64,000 nt of DNA from Ligustrum vulgare (GCA_963555705.1 OY743177.1:56626096-56690095); one strand, 5' to 3'. Positions 1 to 10,441 are shown, counted from the first letter of the stretch. A program made the numbers and translations. Notes: generated by a model from the letters alone, not told the origin.

Positions 1-1318
1 TTAAAAAATTTACCAAACATACATAAATTATAAAAGAGAAAATTCACCTTCTCATAAAATTTAATAGGCAAATCACGATCACTCACACGATCCATCATTT
101 GATGGAGTGATTCAAGAGTTAGACAACAGTTAGTATGTTCAAAATGGTAGTTATCAAGATCCTTAACAATGCAATGACAAATTATTCACCTTTATCTAGA
201 CCTGACTCTCTAGCGACAGACTCATCCCTGAACTTTATGTCTTCAAAATAAACGTAACATATTGAAATACAAAACATTGGAAAAACTAGATGAGGCGTTA
301 GACTTCATAATATGACAAATAGGTGCTTGCACTACTGGCCAAAGATAAAGCAGAAAGGACAAACATTCAAGTTAAGATAATCAAATGTTCATACCGAGTT
401 CCATTTTTTATTTAGTTATTTACTACATAATTTGGGGGAAAACGTTAAAAAGAATCTACCAAGATACGTGATTAATAAGTAGTAATTCTTTATTACTCCG
501 CTTTATTGAATCAATACATTTTCAATACAAGGAACAACCTCTTCAAATAATTATGTTTCGCATCACGAAATATCTTAATCTCCATTACAAAATATCTCAC
601 CTTTTCAATATGCTAATTCTGAAACAAAAAGTTCTTAACACAATTTTGTTTATAATCATTAAATTCATCTATAATTATAAGAAATCATAAAAATAACCAA
701 TAAATTACAAATCCACAATGAAATTGCATTACCCAAAGTATTCTAAATTATAAGTAGAAATCAAGCAACTAATTCATCAATCCTCCATGAAATTACAAAA
801 AAATATATAAAGCAAATGCACACTGACCAAAATATTCAGACTTTGACCTTTAATAAAAAAAGACTTGCATGAACATTTTTTTCGTAATTATTAAATACAC
901 TTTCTATTATAAGAAAAAAATCATAAAAATACCTAATAAATTATAAATCCTCAATGAAATTGAAAGATTAAATAAAGCAGAAGTGAACTAACCAAAATAT
1001 TCTCAACTGTAAGAAGAAATTAAGAAAATTAAAAATAAATTATAAATCATCCATGAAATTGTAAAAATAAATAAAGAAAAAGTGTACTAACAAAGATATT
1101 TTGATGCTGGTCTTCAAGAAAAAACTTGCACTAGTGAATCTTTATAGCATTATCTTTTTATGAATGAGTGAAAATACAATAAATATCCAAATCAATTTAA
1201 ATTAAAATAAGAAATAAAAAATTGGAATACACATTTGGAATAAAATGTTTGCTGTGGAAGGTGAAAGGTTGTGCACATGTGAAGAAATTTATGAACTCTG
1301 CGTAGTGTAGAAGAATAA
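1..1318. other. AT-rich intergenic DNA, no gene seen
   Basis: No open frame with recognisable protein content on either strand. Between about 660 and 1130 a loose motif recurs two to three times (caatgaaattg, then a run of A, then cta/tgaccaaaatattc), suggesting an old, diverged local duplication. Nothing else was recognised. Confidence 0.5.
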
Positions 1319-1324
1319 TTATGG

Positions 1325-2060
1325 AGATCTGAAAGAACCTAAGCCGAATTTGAGCACTTCGAAATAATCTGCAAAATTACAATAAAATAATATCGATTTA
1401 TTATAGCTAATCAATAAAATCAAAACACCAAAACATGAAAGAAACGCTAATTGAAGCGAGAAAAATTGAAAAATAACATAAAACAGCAAAAAATTAATAA
1501 AAAAAAAGGAACTAACGAAAGAATGGAAAAACATATCCGTTAAATAATTTGAGTGAAAACCTCAAGATTTGAAAAATCCTATGCCAAATTTGAGTGCTTT
1601 GAAATAATTCGAAAAAATCACAGCAAAATGACGTCGATTGATTAAAGATAACCAACGAAATCAAAACAAGAAAACATAAAAAAAACGCTAATTGAAAGAG
1701 AGAAAAATAGAAAAAGAATATAAAACAAAAATTAATATAATAAAAAAAAAATAAATAAAGAAATGGACGGACGGACGAACGAACGAACGAAGGGGAGAAA
1801 GACTTACTCGTTGAATAATTTGGCCGAAATCTCTAAAATCAGAAAGAGCCTAAGCCGAATTTGAGTACTCCGAAATAATCTGCAAAAATCACAGTAAAAT
1901 AACATTTATTTATTATCGTTAACCAATAAAATCAAAACAACAAAACACAAAAAAAAAAAACGTTAATTGAAAGCAAGAAAAATGGAAAACAACAGAAAAA
2001 ATTAATGTAATAAACAAACCAAAAATAAAGAACGAACGAATAAGAGAGAGAAAGAAAACT
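1325..2060. repeat. Degenerate tandem repeat, three units of about 230-280 bp
   Basis: Three successive blocks starting near 1332, 1565 and 1840 share a recognisable order of words: cctaagccgaatttgag, then cgaaataatctgcaaaaat, then ataaaatcaaaac, then aacg(c/t)taattgaaag, then an A-rich tail. Units differ by many substitutions and small indels, so the array is old. A tetranucleotide run (gacg/gaac) lies at about 1766-1790 in the spacer after unit 2. No coding content. Confidence 0.65.
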
Positions 2061-2117
2061 TACACATCAAACAATTTGGGAATGGGGGAGGTGGTTGACT
2101 TTTGATTTTAAAGGGTA

Positions 2118-2147
2118 CTAGTATTTTTATCCGTGCAATGCACGGAT
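2118..2147 (-). mobile_element. Helitron-like 3' terminus (hairpin plus CTAG)
   Basis: On the minus strand a perfect hairpin (2129-2147, nine-base arms ATCCGTGCA/TGCACGGAT around one base) is followed after a short A-rich spacer by CTAG (2118-2121) and then T. A 16-20 bp hairpin close to a terminal CTRR, followed by T, is the established signature of Helitron 3' ends. The 5' TC end was not located, so the size of the element is unknown. Confidence 0.5.
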
Positions 2148-2463
2148 GAAAATGTTATGAGCCGTCTAAGTCTGCAAGTGCCAATCAATTGTTATGAGGC
2201 GTCTAAGTTTGCAAGCGCCAGTCAAATGACACGATGAGATAATTCTTTTTGAATTTTGCTAGAAGCCCAGAATCAAAATGGGGTTAACAACCTCTCACAT
2301 GTGGAGGGTGGGGCCATGGCCGGACCTACCTAGAGACAGGTGAGGCCATTGCTTCAGGGCCCACTGGCCCATGTTATTTTTGGGCATTTTTTTTTCTTTT
2401 CAACCCAGGCCTATAAAATCGGGATTTGTTTGAATATAAAACTTTAAGGTATATGGAATATAA
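2145..2463. other. Intergenic, nothing recognised
   Basis: Possibly the body of the Helitron-like element, which would extend to the right from its minus-strand 3' end. No coding or structural signal was found. Confidence 0.3.
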
Positions 2464-3543
2464 GTCCCCGTTCTCTTTGTTGTTTTAAGGTCGTTTTCTA
2501 TTTTTATTTTCGAAAACGCTAAAAACGCGTTCTCTTTACCATTTTCGAAAACGCATTTTGGAAAAAAAAAAAAAAATTTGTACACAAAACGCAAAACGCC
2601 CATAACCTCGTTTTGGGCGTTTTGTGTGTATTTCGACAAAAAATGTCCAAAACGCGGAAAACGCGTTTTGAGATTTTTTTTTAAAGAATTATCTTAACTT
2701 AGAACTAAGCTTAATATAAAATTTTTATTTTTTTATTACTTTTTTTAGAATTATCCTAACTTAGATTAGAGTGTGTTTGATTGCATGAGAAAAGATGGAA
2801 AAGAAAATATTTTCTAGTCAATTTCCATCTTTGAGTGTTTGATTTACAAAATTTTCATGGAAATAATTTTCCACCTAAGGCCAAAAAGTGCAAATTTTCC
2901 TTGAAATCAAGAAATTTATTTTCTTAGGATGAACGTGGGAAAATGATTTCCTTAGAAAATGAAAATCATTTTCCTTTTCCACCCCTTCAATCAAACACAC
3001 CCAAGTCTAAATTTTTTTTTTTTTTTTTGAGAATTATCTTAACTTGGAACTAAGTTTAAATAAAGTTTTATTGAATTCAATATCAAAAAAAAAAAAAAAA
3101 ACAATTAAGTGAGAATTCTTATTATTATATTTCAAAAATGCAATGATAAATGGACTCTGGTGATTTTGAAAGAACTTGCCTTTTTTTGAATTTTAATAGA
3201 AGTAGAGCTCTTTCAAATCCCGAACCTGACCAAGCTGTATTAATATAGACTCTTAATACTTACATTAGTGTGTTGTATGTAACCATGTTTTCAGTATATT
3301 GTGAAATGAAATTTGAGTTTGAATTAGTAGTATTCTGCAAGCAAATTAATTAAAAATAGTTTAATTAGTATTCTGCAAAATTTCAAACAGAACTTGTTTT
3401 CCAGCTTTTTATTTTCAAAAACAGTTTTCAGAAATGACAAACCAAACGCGTTTTCAGCAAATTTGAAAACAAAAATGAAAACAGGAAACATAAAACATTT
3501 TCGAAAATGAAAATACAAAATAAAATATAAATAGAACGCCACC
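2464..3543. mobile_element. PIF/Harbinger-like non-autonomous element, copy 1
   Basis: Starts GTCCCCGTTCTC and ends GAACGCCACC, flanked on both sides by TAA (2461-2463 and 3544-3546), a 3-bp target duplication typical of PIF/Harbinger elements. The same element recurs at 33656-34529 and 42024-42981, all in the same orientation, with shared subterminal text (ttttcgaaaacg near the left end, cgaaaatgaaaatacaaaat near the right end) and internal repeats of a unit like attatcctaacttggaactaag. No transposase is encoded. The left and right ends are imperfect inverted repeats. This copy is about 200 bp longer than copy 2 because of a nested MITE at 2769-3002. Confidence 0.75.
2769..3002. mobile_element. 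MITE nested in PIF/Harbinger-like copy 1
   Basis: Terminal inverted repeats of about 15 bp: GAGTGTGTTTGATTG at the left, and the complement of GGGTGTGTTTGATTG at the right. The 234-bp body has no coding content. It interrupts the internal aacttagaactaag-type repeat of the host element, as shown by comparison with the copy at 33656-34529. The left flank is TTA and the right flank AAG, so the target duplication is not clean. Confidence 0.7.
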
Positions 3544-3827
3544 TAATATTTTGTTGGTCATTTTATATTAGTTAATACTTTTGAACTTTTTATTTTTTTG
3601 CAATTTTATGGTGAATTTATATAGTTTGTTTTATGTGAATATGAATTTAATCTTTATTTTCAATTTTTTCCTTAAAAAAATATTTTCGGGGGTGCTGTCC
3701 CCGAACCCCCGTCAAGCTCAGGGCCTATATCTCGAAGAACTACTATTTGTTTCAGGTTTACAAAGTCATAAGTACGGTTCTGGGTGGAACCGTTAATGAG
3801 GTTGTTAACCCATTGTAAACTACTCCA

Positions 3828-4240
3828 CCTTGTGTCCTATGAGGGGTAGAAGAAGGAGTATTTTAGTTGACTTTATTAAGCTGAAGTCCAAAGTGAACTA
3901 TCATTCAACTTTTCCTGAAGTTTTTTGGATATTTTTTCTCCAGTGTGTGAGAAATTCAGACTATCATAAGAAATGGAAGAGCTTGAGTTTTTTTTTTTTT
4001 TGGGGTTCTATATCAATAGTTAAGATTTAATGCAATTGACAATAATGTCTGAGGAATTTTATTTTAAAGCAATTTTAGATAATTCTTTTTAGTATTTCTC
4101 TACTTTTTAGGCAGTTCAAAAATAATTAGAAATGGAGGAACAAAATTCTCTGAAAGGAAATTTGCATTTCGTTGGTAAAATGTAGTAATAATTAGATCCG
4201 AAAGTTTGATTGGACGTAGTGAATGCATTCAATGCATTTC
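3828..4240 (+). repeat. Segmental duplication, unit 1 (partner at 5276-5860)
   Basis: Several ordered blocks match 5276-5860: ccttgtgtcctatgagg..gaaggag with ccttgagttccatagggaagaaggag, the actatca(t/c)aagaaat(g/t)gaagagcttga block, and the ggttcaaaa..atagaaatgga block. Identity is moderate and gaps are frequent. The short open frames here are not recognised as any protein family. Confidence 0.5.
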
Positions 4241-4493
4241 TTATCATTATTAATAATGTTTTATTTATAAACTGATTTATTTATAATTTTGAGGTAAAAA
4301 GTAGTGATTGAAAATTGGAGATAGAAAATGTGTGTAATTTAGGAAATTGTGTAATTTATAAATTAGTTTATAAATCGATTTATTTTGTTTACTAAACGGA
4401 TGCTTAATAGTTGGCGTGTATAATGACTCAAGCCTCTATTTCTTTCTTATCCTGTCTGGTTGTCCCGCATTTTTTGAGAAACTTGCACCTCTA

Positions 4494-5092
4494 TAAGGAT
4501 GACAACGGGACGAAGAATACTCTAACCCGATGAGGGATGAGGATGAAAAAGTATTCTCGAATCGGGGACGGGGCGAGATCGGGATGGCCGTCTTATCCCT
4601 ATCTTTGCCTGTTCCCGATTCTCGTCCCCAATTAAGAAATTCCATTAAAATTTAAAAAGCCCAAAAAAAATCTTATATTGTTTGTACAAAAGTCTTGTGA
4701 TGTAAAATTTCTGACACAAAAAATTTATTACTTATCAGGTCATAAACTTTAAATACTTATTTTTAAAAAAAATACAGATTATTAGTTATTAAGCTTATCG
4801 AGTTGTATTTTCTCATCTAACGCATATAAAATAAAGACACAAAAAAAGATGAATATATATTAGATTAATGTTCAAAGGATGTGTAAAATTATTAAATTTA
4901 GAAAATGTTAGGATTGTTCCTACATGTTTCCTTATATTGTCTGTACAAAATTATTTTAGAACTTAAAAAATAAAAAAAATTAATAACAAATGGGGATTTG
5001 CACATCTCCGCCGCATCCCTGATTAAATGGGGATGAAGATGGTAAATCTTTAACGGGATGGGGAAAGACATTCTCGTCCCGTTGCCTTCCTA
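4494..5092. mobile_element. hAT-like non-autonomous element with 8-bp target duplication
   Basis: Left end TAAGGATGACAACGGGACG; the right end read in reverse is TAGGAAGGCAACGGGACG. The element is flanked on each side by the same octamer CACCTCTA (4486-4493 and 5093-5100). An 8-bp duplication with TA(A/G)G-type ends is characteristic of hAT elements. The 599-bp body carries GC-rich subterminal stretches with ggggatg/cgggacg words and an AT-rich non-coding middle. No transposase. Confidence 0.75.
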
Positions 5093-5275
5093 CACCTCTA
5101 AATCTTTCTTATATTTTCCTTGCATACGTTCTTTTGTTTATTTTGTTTATTTTCTTGTGTTTATTTCATGATCTGGCACAGTTCAGACAATCACGATAGA
5201 AGTATTTAACATTCAGAAAATGTTTCAAGGATGCCAAATAACTGTTGAATGTGCGATAATTTATTTTCCTAATCC

Positions 5276-5860
5276 ACCTTGAGTTCCATAGGGAAGAAGG
5301 AGCATTTTGGATGACTTTATTTGGCGGAAGTGTTGTATCTTATCTTTTCAAAATACTCTCTTTGTCCAAGCTAACAATTGAAATTTGTAAATACACTAAA
5401 GAATTTTGGCTGTACTTGGAATAGCACAAATGCTACACCATAGACTTTTCACTCTATTTCTTTCTTATCTTTCCCCTGCATTTTTTCTTCAGATTTGTCG
5501 TATTTATCTTGCAATCTCAGCGAGCTATTCATACTATCACAAGAAATTGAAGAGCTTGAATTTTTTGTTTTGGTATCAATATTTAAGACTTAACGCAAAT
5601 GGAGACGAATATTTAAGAATTTTGGATAAAACTTTAGCATTTCTTGACTTTTTAGGTGGTTCAAAATTAATAGAAATGGAGTTACAACATTCTCTTGATC
5701 GGAATTTGTATTTTCGCAAAGTTCGTAAAAGGTTTTATTTAAATCTGAAAGTCTGATTGGACTTAGTGATTGCACTAAATGCATTTCTTGACTTTGCAGG
5801 CGGTTCAAAATGTATAGAAAATGGTGTAAAAATATTCTCCCGAAGGAAATTTGCATTTAA
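5276..5860 (+). repeat. Segmental duplication, unit 2 (partner at 3828-4240)
   Basis: Matches 3828-4240 in the same order and orientation. The end part is itself partly repeated: ctgattggacttagtgattgc..atttcttgacttt..ggcggttcaaaa appears twice, near 5635-5760 and 5770-5860. A 116-codon open frame spans 5406-5756 but is not conserved in unit 1 and is not recognised. Confidence 0.45.
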
Positions 5861-5899
5861 GCCAAATAAACTACCAAGATAGCAATTTTTAAGATTCAC

Positions 5900-6815
5900 A
5901 AAATTCATGGTCTCAAATGGTCACTGAAATTGTAATTGATGCTGAAACACTTAAAATTTTGGAAAGAACAATTCAAATGGACCAAGAAAGACAGGAAATG
6001 CAAAATCGTCGCAATATTGGATGACTAAACCAACATGTACTACCCTTGATGCCAGCAGACTCAAACGAGGAAGATACCATGAATCTGGACGAACCATGAC
6101 AAAACAATGTCTACATCTACTTTATTAAACCTCAGCTTTATGAAAGTAGGAACCTTTCTTTTTCTTTTATCAGTTGTCAGTTTGTAAAATTTTGCTTAAA
6201 GTCGTTTGTCTGTATTATATTATTATCTATCAAAATTGTCTGTCAGAATCTTGTTTTTCTTAAAGTAAAATTATGATAATGTCAAAAATTTGTGTATTTG
6301 AATAATGACGCGTGTCCATCATGTGGATAACGCATGAGTCTTGTGTGTCCTTTTGTGGCTCTCCTTCCTTTATATAAGGGGAGCCCTTCTTCATTGTAAG
6401 ATCATCCAGAGTTCCGCTAAATAATACTGTGTGTGTTTTTACATTCATGTTTTTCTAAACCCCTTTCAAGTCTTCCTTAGTTTCCCAATGTTCTGAATAA
6501 TATAAGTTTGAATAATATGAAGTAAGATTATAGTAGAAATCAGTATGCTCTGCAGTTGCACCTTCATGGTGATCCTCTGCATTAAAAAATTCTCTACTGA
6601 CCATTGATCATTCTGGAATTATGGTGATTTACAGCAAGTCCAAAAGTCATGCCCTTTGTTGAGCCTATTGAGGCGTTGTGTGTGCTAGAATACCGTAACA
6701 ATGTTGGTTTACATTAATGACATCTTATTATTTTCTGAAAATGAAGAGTTTCATGTCAACTTTCTTTCTAAGTTCACAGATCTTGTTAAACAATATGGTG
6801 TTCAACCATTACTTT
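5900..6815 (+). mobile_element. Scrambled endogenous pararetrovirus-like fragments
   Basis: Two clues. At about 6695-6815 a short translated stretch reads YINDILLFSENEEFH followed by a LVKQYGV-like segment, matching the YxDDILxFS core and the downstream helix of pararetrovirus and Ty3-type reverse transcriptases; the catalytic YIDD is changed to YIND. At 6290-6400 a TGACG-containing stretch is followed by a tatataagg TATA box and an agcccttcttcattg leader, resembling caulimovirid promoters. The promoter precedes the polymerase fragment, which is not the viral order, so the locus is rearranged. It is far from complete. Confidence 0.4.
6371..6379 (+). promoter_or_regulatory. TATA box of a caulimovirid-like promoter remnant
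   Basis: tatataagg sits about 65 bp downstream of a TGACG word (6306-6310, within aatgacgcgtg), the arrangement of as-1-like and TATA elements in many pararetroviral promoters. Whether it is still active cannot be judged from sequence. Confidence 0.35.
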
Positions 6816-6916
6816 TTACTTCAAAATCATAAATAAACCAATTTATAAACAATATAGATTTTGGACAATTTTACGTTATAATAAAAACAATTAAAAATAG
6901 CCTCAGAATTTAAAAA

Positions 6917-7356
6917 AAATGTTCCCAAACGACTAGTCGCTGTTTGGTAACACTATGTTATTTATAAAATGATTTATTTATGATTTTAGAGTAAAAAGTA
7001 GTGGTTGAAAATTGGAAAGAAAAATATGTGAGATTAAAAAGTAGTTTGATAAATTATGTAATTTATAAATTAGTTTATAAATCAATTTATTTTATTTATC
7101 AAACAAAGGCTAAAATAAAACTATTGCAAAATAAAAAGAAAATGTGCCAAAAAAAAAAAGAAAAAGAAATGGCAGAGTCAAAGCATTCAAAAGAGAAAAA
7201 AAAAAAAAAAAAAGATTCACAACATACATTTTTTTTAAAACAAATGTTGGCCCCCTTTTCTTTTGTCCTCACCTGGGGGTTATGTTCAGGGGTGAACAAA
7301 ATTGTTCTCTATCAGCATAGTGTTACCAAACAACGACTAGTCTTTTGGGAACATTT
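6917..7356. mobile_element. Small TIR transposon with about 41-bp near-perfect inverted termini
   Basis: The left terminus (6917-6957: aaaatgttcccaaac, gactagtcg, tgtttggtaacactatg) is matched in inverse orientation by 7316-7356. About 38 of 41 positions agree. The 440-bp body is non-coding and A-rich. It includes text (gtaaaaagtagtggttgaaaattgga, tttataaattagtttataaatc) that recurs near 4255-4400 and 24740-24870, so it belongs to a locally repeated family. No clear target duplication was found. Confidence 0.7.
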
Positions 7357-7900
7357 TGCATTGTATGGACGATGTTTCTGCAACTGAGGTGACCAACTTT
7401 GATTGTGGGCACAAATTTCGCAACAACTGTAAGTCCCTTTTCTTTTATGGATTTTGTTCTAGGCCTTCTACCGATTATATAAAAATTGAATCAATAATCA
7501 TGTAAATGATTCAGTTTTCTGTGGAAACTTAATTTTGTAAGATTTTTATTTTTATTTTATTTTTTTCATTTTGTGTTGAACAGTGCGTGCCCCTGTTGAA
7601 TCAGATTTCTTCTTAATTTTACCTTTTTTTACAGTGGAATCCTTATCCTTGCTATTAATTTTTTTTTTTCCTTTTCAGGTTGGACAAAGCATTTCATAAT
7701 AAAAGTAAACGAGGGCCAAAGATCACGGATAAGATGCATGGCGCACAAATGCAATGACATCTGTGATGAAGCTATTGTTAGAAAGCTAGTGAGTGAAAAG
7801 CACCCAAATTTAGCAGAGAAGTTTGACTGATTTTTTCTTGATTCATACATTGAAGACAACAAAATGGTTAAGTGGTGTCCCATATATGATACCATTTGAT
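7357..7900 (+). pseudogene. ARIADNE-type RBR E3 ligase fragment, broken
   Basis: Two exon pieces remain. The first ends at 7428 with a CGHKFRNNC motif, the zinc-binding end of the RING1 domain. An intron with gtaagt donor and ttttcag acceptor follows (7429-7678). The second piece, from 7679, starts W and continues through CMAHKCNDICDEAIVRKLV and SYIEDNKMVKWCP, typical of the RING1/IBR region of ARIADNE proteins, which transfer ubiquitin through a RING-HECT-hybrid mechanism. An in-frame TGA replaces the residue after AEKFD, and another stop follows WCPIYDTI. Upstream exons are replaced by a TIR element that abuts the first piece, and an LTR element lies about 180 bp downstream. Clearly non-functional. 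Confidence 0.75.
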
Positions 7901-8082
7901 CTCCATTCTCCATTCAAACACTGTTCAAATCATATACGCACTGCCCAGGACCATAATGAAGTGCAGTATAGAATTCATACACATTTCATAACCATTTGAT
8001 GTCATGAATTCTTTTAAAATAAAATGTGATATTCTAAAGTGTTATACGTTCAAGCAGCTAGTTAAAAAGTTGATATTCAAGT

Positions 8083-8784
8083 TGATGTGTTCCGGACCCT
8101 CGACAATTAGAGTTATAGCAGGCTTGACGGAAAAAGTTAAATATTCAAGCCAAATAAAAGTGCAATCCATTCAACCATGTCGGAATTAGATGCATAATAT
8201 GTGTTTTTTGAGTAGAAATGAGCCACTAAACAAAACTCATGGGTTAAAGCCCTTGGGCCGACTGATTTTATGACCAAATTCCATCATTTGGGGTTTCAAA
8301 ACAGTAAGTCAATTATGCAGACGGAAATTAGGGTTTTTGCGTATTTTTAGGTTAAATTTTGTTTTTAATTATTTGTTTGCCTATTTTAGAATTTTAGTCT
8401 AATTAGAATTCTATTTTGAGTCAATTGGCGGCTAGGTTATTTTACTTATTTATATTCCTTTCCATTCATTGTAATAGAGACTTGAGATTTGATTTGATTA
8501 AAAACAGTTTTATTGAGTAAAAGTTATAGGTGGATTCCTATATTTTCGAACTTATCAAGAATATTTCTTGTGGCGTTCAAATATTTGCTAGAATATTTGT
8601 GGCGTTCAAAACCAGAAACTTATCAAGGAGATTAGGCAATTCCTTGTGGCGTTTCGAAAGTCTTGGTTCTTTATTCCGCTTCGTTGAGCCATTGCGTCGT
8701 GAATATCGGGTCAAGATTCCACCGTCCAACCACAACCTGGGTTCGGAACTTTCCGGCGTTTCTTCCGCGCTTCGAACCTCATCA
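8083..8784 (+). repeat. 5' LTR of the protease-only element
   Basis: TG...CA boundaries and a near match to 10442-11166. Preceded by CAAGT. Two bases (TC) separate its end from the primer-binding site. Confidence 0.9.
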
Positions 8785-8786
8785 TC

Positions 8787-8798
8787 TGGTATCAGAGA
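8787..8798 (+). other. Primer-binding site, initiator tRNA-Met
   Basis: TGGTATCAGAGA matches the complement of the plant initiator tRNA-Met 3' end (TGGTATCAGAGC) at 11 of 12 positions, two bases after the LTR. Confidence 0.85.
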
Positions 8799-9270
8799 TG
8801 GACTCTGAATTCAGGTTTTTCTATCCAGTTTGATTTTTATGTTTATTATCGAGTCCCATAAAAATCATCCATATCTTGTTGAGTGTTTTGTTTTTAGTTT
8901 TTTTACGTTCTTCTTGTTCTTGAGTTTGTTGAGTCGTTAATCCAGAAAATCGTTCCAAAAAAATTTCAAAAGTGTTTGTTTTGCTTAATTCTTATCCGAA
9001 TTAAGTTCCGTTTGTTTTGTCGTATTCGTTGTCGAATTTTCGAATTTATTAAAAAAAAGTTAATTTTATTTATTTATTTTATTTATTCCGAAAATTCATC
9101 CAAAATTCAAAAACAATTAAAAAAAAGTCATTCCAAAATTCAAGAACCACTTTCTTGAGTTTCTTTAAAATTCTTTGTATTCATTTCCTTCCAAGTCAAT
9201 AAAAGTCATTCTTGCTATTTGATGTCTAAATCCTCTTCATTCTTGAATTTTTTTTAACGCCACATAGAGA

Positions 9271-10137
9271 ATGGATTATGATCCGGGCTGTTTATTCCAA
9301 ACTAGATGTTATGTGGATCATAAGGGGTGCAGTTTTGCGATTGATGGAAAGTGCTTTACTAATTTCGTTAGTAGCACCGTGGTTGGAAAATTAGGATTGC
9401 CCCTAGAACCGCACTATAAACCTTATAGGATGACGTGGATGAGAGAGTTTGGGAATTTCAATGTAACCAAACAAGTTCTAGTGCCTATCACCCAGGGAAG
9501 GTATAGTGAGGATGTATGGTGTGATGTAGTGCCATTGAAATCTTATCATATTTTATTGGGAAAATCTTGGAGGCATAGGAGGGAGGTTGTTTATGATAAG
9601 AGTATGCACATATACCAATTCCTTAAGAAAGGAAAAACATGCGTACTATATGGGTTGACATTAGAGGAAGCACTAGAAGACTCACGGAGGATAAGGAAGG
9701 AGAGTGAAAAGTGGTGTAATAGCCGTGGGGATAAGGATATTGATAAGAAGGAGGGAGAGTTGAAATTAAAAACAAATAAACAAACTCCAAAATTTGTTGA
9801 GGAGAAGGTGGAGTTGGGTAACGAGGAAATGATTAAGAATGAAATTGTTGATAATGAGGGGAACGAATTGGGAGTTGAGGTGGAAGTTCAAGATTTGAGC
9901 GTTGAATTGGAAGATCTACATTTGGGTAGTGATGAAGTAGTGTACGAACATGGTGATAAAAATGTGGAGGTAGAAGATATGGTTGAATTTGAAAGAAAAA
10001 AATTTGAAGAGGTAGATGAGCTAGAAAATCTTGAGTTAGAGGAAGTAACCGAGCTTGAGAGAAAAGAGATAGAGGAGGGTGAGCAAGAAGTGTCAAAAGA
10101 GAAAAGAGGCGAAGAGAAGAGCCTCGTGGTTCAATAA
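9271..10137 (+). CDS. Retropepsin-like protein of the non-autonomous LTR element
   Basis: 288 codons. Residues about 12-115 match the aspartic-protease domain common in plant Ty3/gypsy polyproteins: a CSFAIDGKCFTNF segment that aligns with the usual CSLIIDGGSxTN active-site loop, then VGKLGLP, TKQVLVPITQGRY, WCDVVPLKSYHILLGKSWRH. The usual IDGG/IDSG triad reads IDGK, so the catalytic D is kept but the flanking glycine is replaced by lysine, which makes activity uncertain. Residues about 140-288 are very rich in Glu and Lys (repeated ELE, EVE, ERK words) and look like a charged tail. The start ATG is about 485 bp after the 5' LTR. The frame is intact, which is unusual in this decayed neighbourhood. 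Confidence 0.7.
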   Translation: MDYDPGCLFQTRCYVDHKGCSFAIDGKCFTNFVSSTVVGKLGLPLEPHYKPYRMTWMREFGNFNVTKQVLVPITQGRYSEDVWCDVVPLKSYHILLGKSWRHRREVVYDKSMHIYQFLKKGKTCVLYGLTLEEALEDSRRIRKESEKWCNSRGDKDIDKKEGELKLKTNKQTPKFVEEKVELGNEEMIKNEIVDNEGNELGVEVEVQDLSVELEDLHLGSDEVVYEHGDKNVEVEDMVEFERKKFEEVDELENLELEEVTELERKEIEEGEQEVSKEKRGEEKSLVVQ

Positions 10138-10427
10138 GTGGAGTTGGTGGTGGTTTATCATGAATACAAGGATCCATACCTTGTACCTCATGAACCTAAC
10201 ATTTCCCTCCCCGTTCTATTTAATTCTTTCTTGCAGGTTAATGGTACGTGAAAATTTGGGCAACACTACCAATGTCCAAAGGTGTTTCAACTTCAAGTCA
10301 TTCACGTGACCCCCGTTGCAGAATATTTTTGGTTGATCATGTGCAATGGCAGGAGAAATTTTCCGTTTGATCCAGGAGGTGAAGTGAAACAACAGGAACA
10401 AAGCTATGATTCGGGACGAATCATCCT

Positions 10428-10440
10428 AAAGAAGGAGGGT
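10428..10440 (+). other. Polypurine tract
   Basis: aaagaaggagggt immediately before the 3' LTR, the expected plus-strand primer. Confidence 0.8.
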
Positions 10441-10441
10441 A

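Noticed and set aside
3690..3722. GC-rich ccccgaacccccgtcaagctc stretch
   Set aside because: Resembles short GC-rich words common in plant repeats, but too short to assign.
7001..7387. 128-codon Lys-rich frame
   Set aside because: Runs through the A-rich interior of the TIR element; composition is that of poly-A tracts.
8530..8808. 92-codon frame
   Set aside because: Lies within the 5' LTR and is not coding in the matching 3' LTR.
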